A stretch of 64,000 bases of DNA from positions 1 through 64,000 of the forward strand of contig LRSR01002679.1 of the NCBI GenBank assembly GCA_001579985.1, in the 5' to 3' direction. Below are positions 23,596 through 34,997 of this stretch, one piece after another (the first letter of the stretch is position 1; the number at the start of each line of letters is the position of its first letter). The DNA comes from Hypsibius dujardini. Lineage: Eukaryota; Tardigrada; Eutardigrada; Parachela; Hypsibiidae. A model generated the notes under the pieces. That model made no database searches and was not told the DNA's origin. It saw nothing but the letters and a program-made list of their open reading frames with translations. A program made the translations under genes and the position numbers.

Positions 23596-24784
23596 GACGG
23601 TCAAATAAATTTTGTCAAGCCAAATAGATTTAATGGATGTAAAAGGTTTAGATTTATAAGTGTGATTTGAGATTCACGAAATTTCGTGGTATACCGGAGG
23701 TATCCGTGTAGCAGATTTCTCGACAACAACAACGGCAAAAATCCCGCGATTTTTGTAGTGAAAATGGTGAATGAGCCAAGATCGGGTAGGAATGAGAGAG
23801 GGAGGGAAACAGCCGTCTGGAAAAAAGACGCGCGCGCGACGTCCGTCTAGCTCGGCCCCCTAGACGGAACAAACGACCAATGAGGAGGGTCAAAATGATG
23901 CCGTAACGAATAGAGCGCAAGACGATTGATGGGGCGTGGCGACGCCCGCCTGCTTGCAATAGAATTTCTCCCTGTCACGAAGTGCGCAGTGGTGCTGCCT
24001 TCAATGAGCAGTCTATGGATCTATGCTGATTTTATACCTGGTAATAAATCTCCGGGATCTTTTTTGGATATGTCAAATATTACTCATGAGCCGAGAATAA
24101 TGATATTATTTGGTGACAGAAATGGCTTTAGGTACTGTATAGAAGGTAAATAGATAGCAGTATGAGGGAAGGGTTCTGGAATGGGCCATTTGACTTTCCG
24201 TACCCTGGAATGGGCCACCGGGCGGCAGGGGACGCTCTGTCGTAAATTAATCGGAAATGGATGAGTCACTGCATAGTCATCGACCTCAATAGTGAGCTTT
24301 TTCCAACCGTCCATTTAATTCCTTTTTTAAACATGTTCGTACCAATTTATTTCATATCCGATACACGTTCCACCGGGGTTATCGATTATTCTCTGTCGTT
24401 TAGGACCCTCGGGATAACCAAAACCTGTCTAGAAGGTCGGATTCCAGGATGGCTCATTCCAGGGTACAGTATTGGTAATAGACATTCTTAGGCAGTGCCT
24501 CTCGATTCTCGATCATCATCGATCCCGCCTGCGAAGGGCACACAAAGCAATTTCTTGCTGACTGGCTCACTTCCACGGTGCTTCGCTTAGTCTGCCCACA
24601 ATTTAAAGACCTTATCATTGAACTCCAGCCGAATTACATCACGACCTTGTAATCTTTACTACAGTCAACTTTCGTCGGCAGTATCATGTGACCACGTCCA
24701 AAAGCAATAGCAGAAATACGGCGTCTGCGACCAAGATCCTTAATTTTTAGTTAGAACACAAATAAGTCCATATGTTTTGGGAAT
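23596..24784. other. Spacer between LRR protein and EMC4
   Basis: No exon found. It contains an inverted repeat of 17 bases (GTACCCTGGAATGGGCC at about 24200-24216 and its complement at about 24454-24470, one mismatch), with a second partial GGAATGGGCCA copy at about 24179. This may mark a decayed fold-back element of about 300 bp. Confidence 0.4.
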
Positions 24785-25778
24785 TCACATGTTTCCGCCG
24801 GCGAGGAACTCCACCCTCTGCAAAGAAAAGGTTTGTAAAGCCGTCGGTGGGAAGGAAAGCTGCCATCTCTGAACGATCGTATTGTGAAGTGGAGGGTGAA
24901 AGATAACCAACCTCTAAGGGTTTCTCGAAGGACAGCCAGTCGGACGGTTCCGTCGGCAGCAGTCCCATGGAATTGCATTTGTAGAGCGCGATGCCGAGTG
25001 CCACTACGTTACCCAGCAAGTAGACGAGCTTCTGTAACGGTGCGTACTTCCCCTCGATCGTTTTGAATGCTGAAAGAAAAAGCAGCATCAATTACACCAC
25101 ACGATGCTGGGAACCGAAGATGCGAGTTGGCGGACAGAGATAGACGACATACTCGACTGGGCGGAAAAGATTGCCTTGACGGGCTTGAAAAACATCATCA
25201 CCACCATCATGATGGGAAAGAGCGAAATGGCATTGCCCGACATCCACATGATGAACAGGTTCATCGGGACCTGTTTGATCGGTGCTAAAGCAATATCCCA
25301 TGAACGCTGAAAAGGAAAATGAAAGTTGTAACCTCAGTCAGCCACACGTGTGATGACGTGATTGATTGCTTGAATGATATGAGGTGCAACGTATAAGCAC
25401 AGCCGGTCGATTGATTGAACGATTAACGTTTGAAAACTAAAATCACAACTCTAGCTCGTTGATTGATTGATTACCTTAACAATGAGATCAGTGTCGGTTC
25501 CTTTCGTCTGTAATTCCGAGGAGAACGCGATATTCGGGTTGTATCCCACCGGCCGTGGGAGGTCGTCCCGATTTTGTGCACCCTTATAACTGACTTGGAA
25601 AAGTTTTTCCGGTCGAATGGCTCTGCAGAAATGGAGAAACAATCAAGACAAGCGAAAAAGAAAGGCGAAAACAAGTGCGAAAAATATTTGCTTACACAGT
25701 TAAAATCGGTCTTTCGGGCTGTGAGACGGTCTTCTTCGGTTTCCCCGCTGAATATTTAGTCGCGCCAGCTGTCGGCAT
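24785..25778 (-). CDS. EMC4: ER membrane protein complex subunit 4
   Basis: EMC4 is a membrane subunit of the EMC insertase that places transmembrane segments into the ER. Five exons (25778-25696, 25622-25475, 25306-25153, 25069-24912, 24817-24785) give 191 residues against 183 in human. A Lys-rich cytosolic N-terminus is followed by DTDLIVKRSWDIALAPIKQV, the first hydrophobic segment (MNLFIMWMSGNAISLFPIMM), a second one around LVYLLGNVVALGIALYKC, and the family signature SMGLLPTEPSDWLSF. The 33-base last exon encodes RVEFLAGGNM, matching the RMEFSGGG end of the vertebrate protein, which confirms the last splice. Confidence 0.95.
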
Positions 25779-26571
25779 TTTTGAAACTTTTTTGAATTGA
25801 TTTCAGGATGCGAGAAAATATCTCGAAATATTTAATGAAAAGAGGGTGCAGAAGAAATCGATAAAATTTGGAGAATCAGAAATCGCAGTCAAAGAAATGG
25901 TCCAAGCGGCTAACCATATAACGGATTGAAATTACAAGCATGGCGAACCGTGCAGCACTTCTTTTCCTATCGTCCCTCAATAATTCTGTGAGCCGGATTC
26001 CCGGGTGATGCTTACTTCCTTCAATTTCCCTAAATTTTTAACGTACAGTACCATGAGTAGCATACGAGGTTTCCATTTCGAAAATTAGAATTATCTCTCA
26101 AAACAGGCCAAGCTCAACAAGTCTAAATTCACTGGTACGGCAAAAGCTACTGTAAGCGAGTTGGCTCGCCATATACTTATATGACTGATGGAGTGGTGGG
26201 CTGCACAGCACATAAATTTATTTGCATTGCGGCATTGTTTTCTTTTTTTCGAAAAGAACTCTACCTGCGTCTGAAAACGTTCTCTCGACGCTCCCACCGG
26301 AAAACGGATATTTGAATTGTTCCTACTATTTTTCATTATTGCATCTCTCCACCGCAGATCCTAGAATGTAAGTTGATGAAGGCATAAAGACAGTGGCATT
26401 TGGGAAGTATTTCAGAAACCAATTAGGTGCAATTCTTTTTTCGACCAAAAAACGTAAAATTTTTGTGACAGAAGCAAATGGTGACGAATAACTATTTTGA
26501 GGGGAAACTGGTTGATTTCTGAAAAAATTTACTTCGTTTAATTTATCATTTCTTTGTCTCTGCCTCTTCAG

Positions 26572-27019
26572 GGCTGCCGTCAAACCGAAAAGCGAATTGA
26601 CTCAGGAGGAGCTGACCAAGCTGGAGGAGGAGGAATTCCGCACGGGCCCGCTGTCGGTGCTGACGCAGTCGGTCAAGAATAACACCCAAGTCCTCATCAA
26701 CTGCCGGAATAATCGCAAGCTGCTCGGTCGAGTGAAAGCGTTTGATAGGTACGGGAAAATAGACGTCCTCGAGGTCCATGTGTTTTTTCCCTTGTTCCCA
26801 CGCCGCATTCCTAACCGGTTTGTGGCGTTTCTTTTTAGGCACTGCAATATGGTGTTAGAGAATGTGAAGGAGATCTGGACGGAGAACGCCAAGTCAGGCA
26901 AAGGCAGCAAGAAAGGCAAGCCTGTGAATAAGGACCGCTTCATCGCGAAGATGTTCCTGCGCGGTGACTCGGTCATTCTCGTGCTTCGCAACCCGCTGCA
27001 AGCGACACAACCGAAATAG
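26572..27019 (+). CDS. SNRPD2: Small nuclear ribonucleoprotein Sm D2 (first exon not placed)
   Basis: SmD2 is one of seven Sm proteins ringing U1, U2, U4 and U5 snRNAs. Exons 26572-26748 and 26839-27019 encode [20 protein letters not shown] onward, through the Sm1 motif ([22 protein letters not shown]), the conserved splice at [13 protein letters not shown], the basic loop, and Sm2 ([20 protein letters not shown]) to a TAG stop. Identity to animal SmD2 is very high. The first exon carrying the ATG is missing from this model. A candidate ATG at 26053 encodes MSSIR, like the fly MASIR start, and is followed by a donor, but its phase does not fit the exon at 26572. An extra small exon or a different start is needed. 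Confidence 0.93.
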
Positions 27020-27465
27020 GCAATGATCTTTTTTATCCGATCCACAATTCCTCATTTGACTGCACATGTCGTGTACCAAGTACTAAGTGAATAATCGCTG
27101 CGTGACTGACACGTATGCGTTCTCGATTGATTGGCTGATTGACCGGCGGAATTAAAAAATGTTTTGTTCCAACAGTGGTTTGGATCGATTGATCGATTGA
27201 TGCGGACTCTTAGACGTTTTTTCCTTTCTCGATTAGGGACTGACAACACACGCTATTTCTATTTGACATCGCTGCTGCTTTTTTTTCCGGATTCACAATT
27301 CACATACGAATAAACTATACCAATGATACACTACGGGTGAAAATTATTATGTCCGAGTGCCCCAACGAAGCTCAAGCATTTCTGGAATTTAATTCCTATA
27401 CCCTTAGCTCTCCTTCGGAAAATATATAGTGATGTATATTTGAAAATGGGAAAAATAATAAAAAT

Positions 27466-27537
27466 GGGAGTAACCGGGAATTGAACCCGGGACCACCCGC
27501 ACCCTAAGCGGATATCATACCCCTAGACTATTACTCC
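27466..27537 (-). tRNA. tRNA-Pro (anticodon AGG)
   Basis: Minus-strand cloverleaf with acceptor GGAGTAA/TTACTCC. The D region reads TAGTCTAGGGGTATGAT and the anticodon stem TCCGC/GCGGG closes loop TTAGGGT (anticodon AGG). The T arm is CCGGGTTCAATTCCCGG, and 27466 gives the C discriminator. There is no intron. A T5 run a few bases downstream on the minus strand (27456-27464 region) fits a Pol III terminator. Confidence 0.94.
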
Positions 27538-28636
27538 TTGATGAAAACAACGGACAAGTCGAAGCTTCGGCGCTTACAAATGCGGCTCATGGGCAACTGT
27601 CCAATTTTTGGGCTTGAAGTGGTTGCTTGGTCAGCAGCAACTCCGTTGTCCGAAAGAGGCCACTCATTTTTCCGAAACTATTGAAGTCATATCAAATTAC
27701 ATGATTCATTATTCTCCTGACATACTTGGCTGATTGGTTGGTTTGTCATGGACGCGGCACAAAAATCAATTTCCAACTGATGTTTGATGGGCCGTGATTA
27801 AAGTTGTTTAAACTTTAAATAGTGTGCCTGCTTATTTAAATAAAATACTAAGTAAATTAAACCCAAATGTAAAGTTTATTTAATAAAATATATTTCATTT
27901 ATAAAAGTCACATTTCAGCATTAAGAGTAAGATCTTGAATAAAATACCCAATCTATACAGTAAACTGAATAATTTTAAGCAAAATATGCTTCTATATATC
28001 CATTCTACTTTGTATCTTTGAATAAAATAACGTTACTTTACATTTATTCAAATGCTCTTGTTCTAGCCATTCAAAATATCTTTAAAATATATATTTCAAC
28101 AAAACTAGCCGGGATACGGTAATTAACTAAAACATGGCTTGGTTTATGAATTTAAACGCTTTTCCGGTGAGAAATATTATGGCGAATCGTCGTCAAATAA
28201 AATCGAGAGAAAGCGACAGGAAAAAGTTGAATATAGGGTTCGAGCGATGAACAAAAGCGGCAGGGCAAGGGGTTAGATAAACACAATCAGTAAATCAACC
28301 AGCAAAGCTGCATCGCTTGTTCCGTGGTCACTTTAAATCGTTTTAAAGTCACTAGTTGATCAGTTGATTACGTTCAACTAACTCCCTGCCCCACCCATTT
28401 TGCCCATCGCTCGGACCCTCCATTCAACTTTTTCCTGTCGCTTACTGTACGCCGCACAACATCCCACAAGAACATTCCAAACGGTCAGAAACGAAAAATG
28501 CTCGTCAGATTTTCCCATTGCAAGTACATATACCATAAAGTAAGTCAGTGCAACAATGAAGATATTCATGAGAAGGGTGGAAATTACAAAGCGCGATTGT
28601 CGGAGCGGAATGAGACCAAATTTCAGCCCTTCTTCT
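27538..28636. other. AT-rich spacer between tRNA-Pro and SmD3
   Basis: No gene seen. At about 28380-28425 lies a lone relative of the minisatellite at 19.7-20.0 kb (CTCCCTGCCCCACCC, then CGGACCCTCCA). An open frame across it on the minus strand has no start or splice support. Confidence 0.5.
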
Positions 28637-29647
28637 TTACATCGGCGGTCCACCGCGACCGCGGCCACCGTCCTCGCCGCCACGACCACGCCCACGACCC
28701 CCGCCAAAGGGCATCATCCCGCGCGGGCCTCGTGCACGTCCTCGCCCCCGAGCAGCTTGGGCGCGGAGGATGGCGGACTTGCCGACACCGGCGCCCTTTG
28801 TTCGATCCGGCTTCTTCAGCATCGGCGCGTTCTTCAGCATGTCCGGCAGGATCATGAAGCGTACCTTGCTGCCGCGGATAAAGACATTGTCCAGTTGGGA
28901 CACTCGGCCATCGCGGTGTGTCACGCTGACCTGCAAAAGCGAGCAGACTACAGAAATAGTCGGCAAATAAGCGAATCAGGCACTGGTAGTAACAAATGAT
29001 CAATCAATCAATCAATCGATCAATCAATCAATCAGTCAGTGATATCTGATTAAGAACGACACGACACTCACGCCAAGCCAACTACTAGTACACAGCAATG
29101 AAACTATTCAAATTGATAATAACTATTGCCAACATATGCCGTATTGCCTAAATTTGAACGAGTCACCAAATAAATTTAGTGATTGGTAAACTACGAAAAT
29201 TGGGAGGAAACGCGTTGGTTTGAGAACTATTTGAGAACAATTTGTAGTTATTATTCCACAAATAATTCCACTGGTTAATATTAACAATAATTATTAATCT
29301 CTTTCAAAAAAATTACCGGAAAAATATTTTTTAAAATTGTTTTTCGGAATTGAAAAATTCTCACGAATCACGACTAAATTTGAAAAGACAAATATAAACA
29401 AAAATTCAACAGAACAGACACATGCAAAGCCGTCAGTTGATTGAACGATTGGTTAGCCACGGACTTCAGTGCTAAGATGATCGATTGATTGGTCGATTGA
29501 CCTGCTTCTCACCTGCACAAGCTGCGAATTCATATTGTCCTCCGCCTCGACGAGCTTCCCGCGATACACTTCGCCTTCATTGGTCTCCACCGTGATGATA
29601 TGGCCTTCAGCTTCGTGTAAGATTTTGATGGGAATGCCGATAGACAT
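28637..29647 (-). CDS. SNRPD3: Small nuclear ribonucleoprotein Sm D3
   Basis: SmD3 pairs with SmB in the Sm ring of spliceosomal snRNPs. Two exons (29647-29513, 28930-28637) give 142 residues. [20 protein letters not shown] opens the Sm fold and Sm1 ends [19 protein letters not shown]. The intron falls after VQ. Exon 2 begins [20 protein letters not shown] with Sm2 [17 protein letters not shown]. The C-terminal tail is rich in Arg-Gly ([20 protein letters not shown]), the usual site of symmetric arginine dimethylation by PRMT5 before SMN-assisted assembly. The end PPM differs a little from vertebrates. SmD2 lies 1.6 kb away on the other strand. Confidence 0.96.
28998..29036. repeat. (CAAT)n tract in SmD3 intron
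   Basis: CAATCAATCAATCAATCGAT repeat. The same word in either orientation (GATTGATTGATTG near 5578-5602 in SCO1; GATTGATTGA in EMC4, XPG and other introns) recurs across the introns of the window. Confidence 0.85.
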
Positions 29648-30233
29648 GATGTCGCCGATTAAGTGCTAGAAAAATGACCAAATTTCGCTGCAATATTCCC
29701 AAATGCAAGTTTTTAATTAAAATGCCCAGAGCTTTTCTAGCCGCACCTGAGGGTTTCAATTCGCGGAGGAGTCCGTCGCCGAGACAGAATTATGCGGCAC
29801 AAAAGGACACAAGATGAGGAAAAAAATTCGAAGATGGCGAAGATGGGGCTTTCGGAGCGGCTTTTTTCACCGCGTTATGGAAACGCAGGGGTCCGGACGA
29901 TTGACCACGCCTTTTATGCCCATGTGGTGAAGGGAGGGCAGAAAAATTATATTTTGCCCGATCACTTTAGAATGAATAATTTCATAGAAAAACTGGCTTG
30001 TTATTTAATTTTTTTTTGTTAATTTCTGATGGTTGGAAGTCAGTTTTGACGCAGTAGCATAGACAAAAACCTTTAAAACGGTTCAGGGGTTCGATGGATA
30101 TGGGGGATTCTGTTAGGGGAAATAGGCGGAGTTAACGGTATTGTGGTTTCGTTGAACTTAACTTCGCGCAGGTTTTCCGGGCTCTGCCACCTTATTATTT
30201 CAACTATTTCCACGGCAGAGCCGGATCAGGAAA
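29648..30233. promoter_or_regulatory. Divergent promoter region, SmD3 / XPG
   Basis: The two genes start 586 bases apart in opposite directions, so this stretch must hold both 5' regions. No TATA box is clear. An open frame of 76 codons at 29792-30022 has no homology or codon support and is not annotated. Confidence 0.45.
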
Positions 30234-32271
30234 ATGGGTGTTTTTGGACTCTGGCAAATCCTCAACTCCACCGCACGCCCCATCACGTTGGACTCTCTGG
30301 AAAACCAAACCATCGCCGTGGATGTCAGCATTTGGATGCACCAGGCAGTCCGGTAGGCTTTGCTCTTGAAAGTTTGTTTGATTTACGAGTTTTAATTGTT
30401 CTGCTGTGCGCCGTCTCGATCGATCGCTTGATTGATTACTTGATTTACCGATTATCCGTCAAGCAATCCTATGCTTGATCGCTTGATTGATTAATGGGAT
30501 GAATATTTTTTCTCTTCTTTTTCATCTCCAGTGGCGTTCGAGAGCGTCTCCGCTTGCTTCGAACGATTAATTAATGATTTAATATGGTTTTCCTGCACGG
30601 AACTTCTCTCGATCATTTGATTGGCTTTTTAACGTTGGATTGCTTGAATTGATAATCCGTCAACTAATCCTGCCCTTGATTGCTTGATTGATGGATAGGA
30701 TAAATCTCTTTTTTCTTTTCTTTTTATTCCCAGTGGTGTTCGAGAGCGTCGCGGCATCACCGTCACCGACTCCCACCTCCTAGTGATGTTCCATCGGATC
30801 TGTAAACTTCTTCACTACCGCATTAAGCCGATTTTCGTGTTTGACGGACCGGCGCCGGCGCTGAAGCAGCGGCTTCTGGAGCGTCGTCGTCGACTGCGGT
30901 CGTCCGCGGAGCAGAATGTGAATAAACTCTCGGTGAAGTTGATGGAGAATCTCCTGCGTCAACAGGCTGTGGGTGCCGCGCTGGACCGAAGAAATGGAAG
31001 GAAACCGAAGTCACCGGTGAAGGATTCCGGAGCATTTCCGGCGTCTGCGGCATCCACTAGTAATGACATTTTTGCATTGCCCGCTGAGGACGACGCTGAA
31101 GAAGAAGAGGTCCGTACCACACTGGGTGCAGTTAATACATTCGCAATTTAGATGATGTTATTGTTAAATTCTTGGGAAACTGCGAAACCAATTTTTTCTC
31201 AGTTTGAAAAAATATTTTGTATTTGTTTCAAAAAAAATATTTTCTGCTTTTATTTTAATATTACTTTAACCCATTCTTTAACATATAAACACACGTGGCA
31301 AAAACCTTGCGCTGACTGAATTAAGCACTTTAAAACAGGAGAAATTTTGATATAAATAATGGTTTATAATAAGTTTTAGTTAACGGTGAATTTTTTTTCA
31401 TTGCGTTTATTTTGGGATGAAATGGAGAAATTCTGAAGGGAAGAAGACGACGAAATCGAATTTTGTAGTCAGGGATAATTATGTTTAAAATGTATTATTC
31501 CCAGCGAGCGACGTGGTTTGGTCTTATAAGTACGCTAGAACGGTATATGTTTCGGTACATTTATTAGTTGGCCGACGGGAGCTCTGATTCGGATGAAGAC
31601 ATCGGGATATCCGCTTCGAATGGTATCAATTTCGACAAAGTCGACATCAACTCAGCCGATTTTAAAGCATTGACTCCGGAAATCCGCCACGAAATCCTCC
31701 TCGAAATGCAGGCGCAACGGAAGCGACCGTCGTGGAAAATGGTCGGCCAACTACCCCAAGACTCCGAGGAGTTCTCCAACTTCCAAATCGAACGCCTTAT
31801 GAAGAAGCGCATGGTCCAACGATCGATCGATCAGAATGCCAAAGAGATGAATTCCCGACGGACTGGTGCCGTGTTGGAGGAGTTGCGGGGGAAGGTCAAT
31901 GCGGCGGACGTGATGGAACTGGATGCTCGGCGGATCGCCTCCACGGATTCGTCGCATTATGTCCTGTTCAAACGTCGAGCGAGCCAGGAAAGCCAAAGTG
32001 AGGTGGAGGAATTTGACGCGGAGGCATATCTGATAGCGAATGGAGAACTGCCGCCCGATGATGAACACATTTCAGATTGTCAAACTCTCCCGACGGAGTT
32101 AGAGTTGTCTTCCGCCGTGACGACAGAGTTGTCCTCCACGGTGGATGTAGAAGCTGTCATTAAACCATTGACTTCGTCGTTTACTTCGGACTGTTCAGGA
32201 AATGCTGGTGAGAGATGCTTAGTGTCGCCTCATCGATTGAATGAGTGTCTGTCTGTCCATCTGTCTGTCCA

Positions 32272-32310
<39 letters not shown>

Positions 32311-32331
32311 TCTGTCTGTCTGTCTTCTGAC

Positions 32332-32374
<43 letters not shown>

Positions 32375-33816
32375 CCGTTTGTCTGTCTGTATGTCTGTCC
32401 ATCTGTCTCTCTGTCTGTCTGAATGCATGCCGGACTCTTTGTCTGTCTGCATGCCTGCATTGTTGTCTGCCTTGTTTTGTCTGTGCCTGCTTTCCTATCT
32501 GCTTTCTTGCCCGCTTGTCTTTATTTTTTTCTGCTTACCACCCTATCTTGTTAGAACTTCGGTTCACTTGTCTGCTTTTGCAGGCGCGAGTATCCCGTCA
32601 ATTCCTTTTGACCCTACTCGAAGCCGTATCCTACAAAATCTTCAGAAACTGGCAGCACAGGCCAAATCATCACCGGCTGTCGCGATGCCTGCCATCAAAG
32701 TCCCAGAATCACCAATGGACTCTGACGCCGGAGACTTCCACGGCGTTCTACTAACGTTTCCCGAATTTGCCCTTCCTTCTTCCGCTGGAGAAAATGGTGC
32801 TGCAACCGATTCTTCCACTGGATGCGATAGTGAGATTGTTGAAGAAGTTCACGCTCATCAGCCTAATCAGAAAGTCAACTGGGAATCGTCAGATTCGGAC
32901 GGTGACTTTGAGGAAGTTCCGGACTTAATCGAGATAGCTTCATCGCCGGAAGTGGACAAGTCAACGGTTGACACGACAAAAGAATCCGCGATGCCTGTGA
33001 TAACTGTGGACTTAGTCGTCCTAACTGAAACGCAACACGACGTGACAACTCAAGACAACACGGGAGAGTCTCCGACGGAAGTGAAGGTGTCTGATTCTTC
33101 GGCCACGATTGACACCTCCTGGGAAGAGGACGACGATATTTTCCCTTTTATGAATCTCGAAGACGAGCGACCGCCAGACAGCCAGGAAGATTCACAAGAT
33201 TCACAGGAGTTATCGGTGGAAGAGCTGGAAAGTCTTCAGACGCATCTGCAAACGGAGGGCCGGGATGTCTTAGCCGAACGTCAAAAGGAGGAACGAGTGG
33301 CAACGTCCGTGACGGAACAGCTGCGCATGGAGTGTCAAGTATGTGGGACCTTCATCCGCTTCATGCTCACTGGCAACCTCAAACGAAGTTATCTGCGCGT
33401 TTGTTTTGCAGGAACTGCTTCAGCTTTTTGGAATTCCGTTCCTCAACAGTCCCGGTGAGGCGGAAGCCCAGTGCGCATATATGGACCTCTCCAACCAAGT
33501 CAACGGCACCATAACTGACGACAGTGACATATGGCTGTTCGGTGGGAAAAAAGTGTATAAGAATGTCTTCAATAAGAAGCGCTACGTCGAAGCATTTAGT
33601 GCTGAAGATATCCAGTCGCAGCTTGGTGAGCCTGAAGTTTTTCACGTAGCCTGCCAGTCTTTATTTTCTGTTTATCTGTTTTTCCGTTTGTCTGTCTGTC
33701 TTGATTTTGTGCCTCCTATTTTTATGTCTGTCTTTCTGTCTGTTTAAATGTCTGTCTTTCACTCTGCCTGTCTCTCTTTTTGTTGATCGGTCTGTTTGTC
33801 TGCCTGCCTGTCTGCC

Positions 33817-33853
<37 letters not shown>

Positions 33854-34729
33854 GCATGTTTGTGACGCATTAAATACGTTTGCAAATTTTCAGGTCTCAC
33901 TCAAGATAAGATCATCTCTTTCGGTCTCCTCACTGGCAGCGACTACACCGAGGGCATCGACGGCGTCGGCGGCATCCGTGCGCTGGAGATAATGGCGGAA
34001 TTCGGTGGTGACGGTGTCCAAAGCCTTCATCGCTTCCGAAAATGGTACGACCAGTCGCAGCAACGTCGCCGGCAAGGCGATCTGCGTCCGGAGAGCAAGT
34101 TACGAGCCCAGCTCGCCGATCTTCACGTGCCGGAGATCTTCCCCGACAATCTGGTCGTCCAGGCCTATCGAGAACCGGACGTCGATCGATCCACCGAAAA
34201 ATTCACATGGGGCTTACCGGCGCTTGATCTGCTGCGGGAATATTGCCGCCGGAAGTTCGGATGGAAACAGCAGAAATCCGACGAAATTCTCCTACCGATC
34301 ATCAAGCGTCTAAATGCGAGAGACACGCAGACACATCTGGAGAGCTTTTTTCGGGTGCAGTTGGAACGCACTGGTTCGGGACTGGTGGGGAGTCGGCGTC
34401 TTGGTGCAGCTATCCAGAAGATTAAGAGTGGAGAGAGGGAAGCGGAAGGGGGTGGCATGAGTGAGGAAGAAGATGAGTGTGGAGCTGGAGCAGTGAGCCA
34501 GACAAAGCGGAAACGAGTGAACTGTACGGATGCGGGGAAACCAACAATGCCATCCGGTTCGGAAATGGTGCGGAGTAAGCGGAAGAAAACGGCTGCGAAA
34601 CAGCCTTCAGGTCCAGAGGCAGTATCAGTGGCGACCGTTAAACGGAAAAGGCCACAGCGACTAAGGAAGACATGTGAACCAGTGGAGGTTGCACAACATC
34701 AGGATAGTGTGGAATCCAATGAGATGTAG
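30234..34729 (+). CDS. ERCC5: DNA repair endonuclease XPG (ERCC5/Rad2 family)
   Basis: XPG makes the 3' incision in nucleotide-excision repair. Six exons (30234-30352, 30734-31109, 31568-32207, 32584-33338, 33412-33625, 33894-34729) give 979 residues, shorter than human because the acidic spacer is reduced. The N domain begins [10 protein letters not shown] with metal ligands D30 and D77 (VFDGPAP). The spacer keeps the [13 protein letters not shown] and SSHYVLFKR blocks, then acidic Ser-rich sequence, then EELESLQ. The I domain has E646 and E648 (PGEAEAQ) and [11 protein letters not shown] with D667 and D669. The helix-two-turn-helix is [15 protein letters not shown]. The tail is basic with several KRKR-type nuclear signals. 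The final codons and stop fall inside the first copy of a minisatellite. Introns 3 and 5 hold CTGT tracts. Intron 1 carries a duplicated copy of the exon 2 border. Confidence 0.96.
30432..30760. repeat. Duplicated intron-exon border in XPG intron 1
   Basis: Sequence around the true exon 2 acceptor (about 30630-30760) is repeated just upstream (about 30432-30565): TATCCGTCAAGCAATCCT against AATCCGTCAACTAATCCT, similar pyrimidine tracts, then CAG|TGGCGTTCGAGAGCGTC against CAG|TGGTGTTCGAGAGCGTC. The upstream copy keeps a usable acceptor (30531/30532) but loses exon similarity after about 20 bases and soon meets a stop in frame. It is a decoy or poison-exon candidate. Confidence 0.75.
32245..32455. 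repeat. (CTGT)n microsatellite in XPG intron 3
   Basis: CTGT repeats with CCGT and CTTC variants between exons 3 and 4. The tract begins about 40 bases after the donor, and CTG-rich sequence continues to the acceptor. Reading from exon 3 stays open well into the repeat. Confidence 0.9.
33690..33860. repeat. (CTGT)n microsatellite in XPG intron 5
   Basis: CTGT repeats (purest at 33818-33855), ending about 35 bases before the exon 6 acceptor. Confidence 0.9.
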
Positions 34730-34997
34730 AGATGTAGGAATGGAATCCGATGAGATTTAGGAATGGAATCCGATGAGATTTAGGAATGGAATCCGATGAG
34801 ATTTAGGAATGGAATCCGATGAGATTTGTGAACGGAATCCAATGAGATTTAGGAATGGAATCCGATGAGATGTAGGAATGGAATCTAATGAGATTTAGGA
34901 ATGGAATCCGATGAGATTTAGGAATGGAATCCGATGAGATGTAGGAATGGAATCTAATGAGATGTAGGAATGGAATCGGATGAGATTTAGGAATGGT
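34708..34997. repeat. 23-bp minisatellite, about 12 units
   Basis: Unit GGAATCCGATGAGATTTAG plus GAAT, repeated about twelve times with CCAAT/CTAAT and ATGTAG variants. The first unit supplies the last codons (ESNEM) and TAG stop of XPG. Confidence 0.92.

Noticed and set aside
29792-30022. 76-codon plus-strand frame between SmD3 and XPG
   Set aside because: Lies in a divergent promoter region; no homology, splice or composition support.
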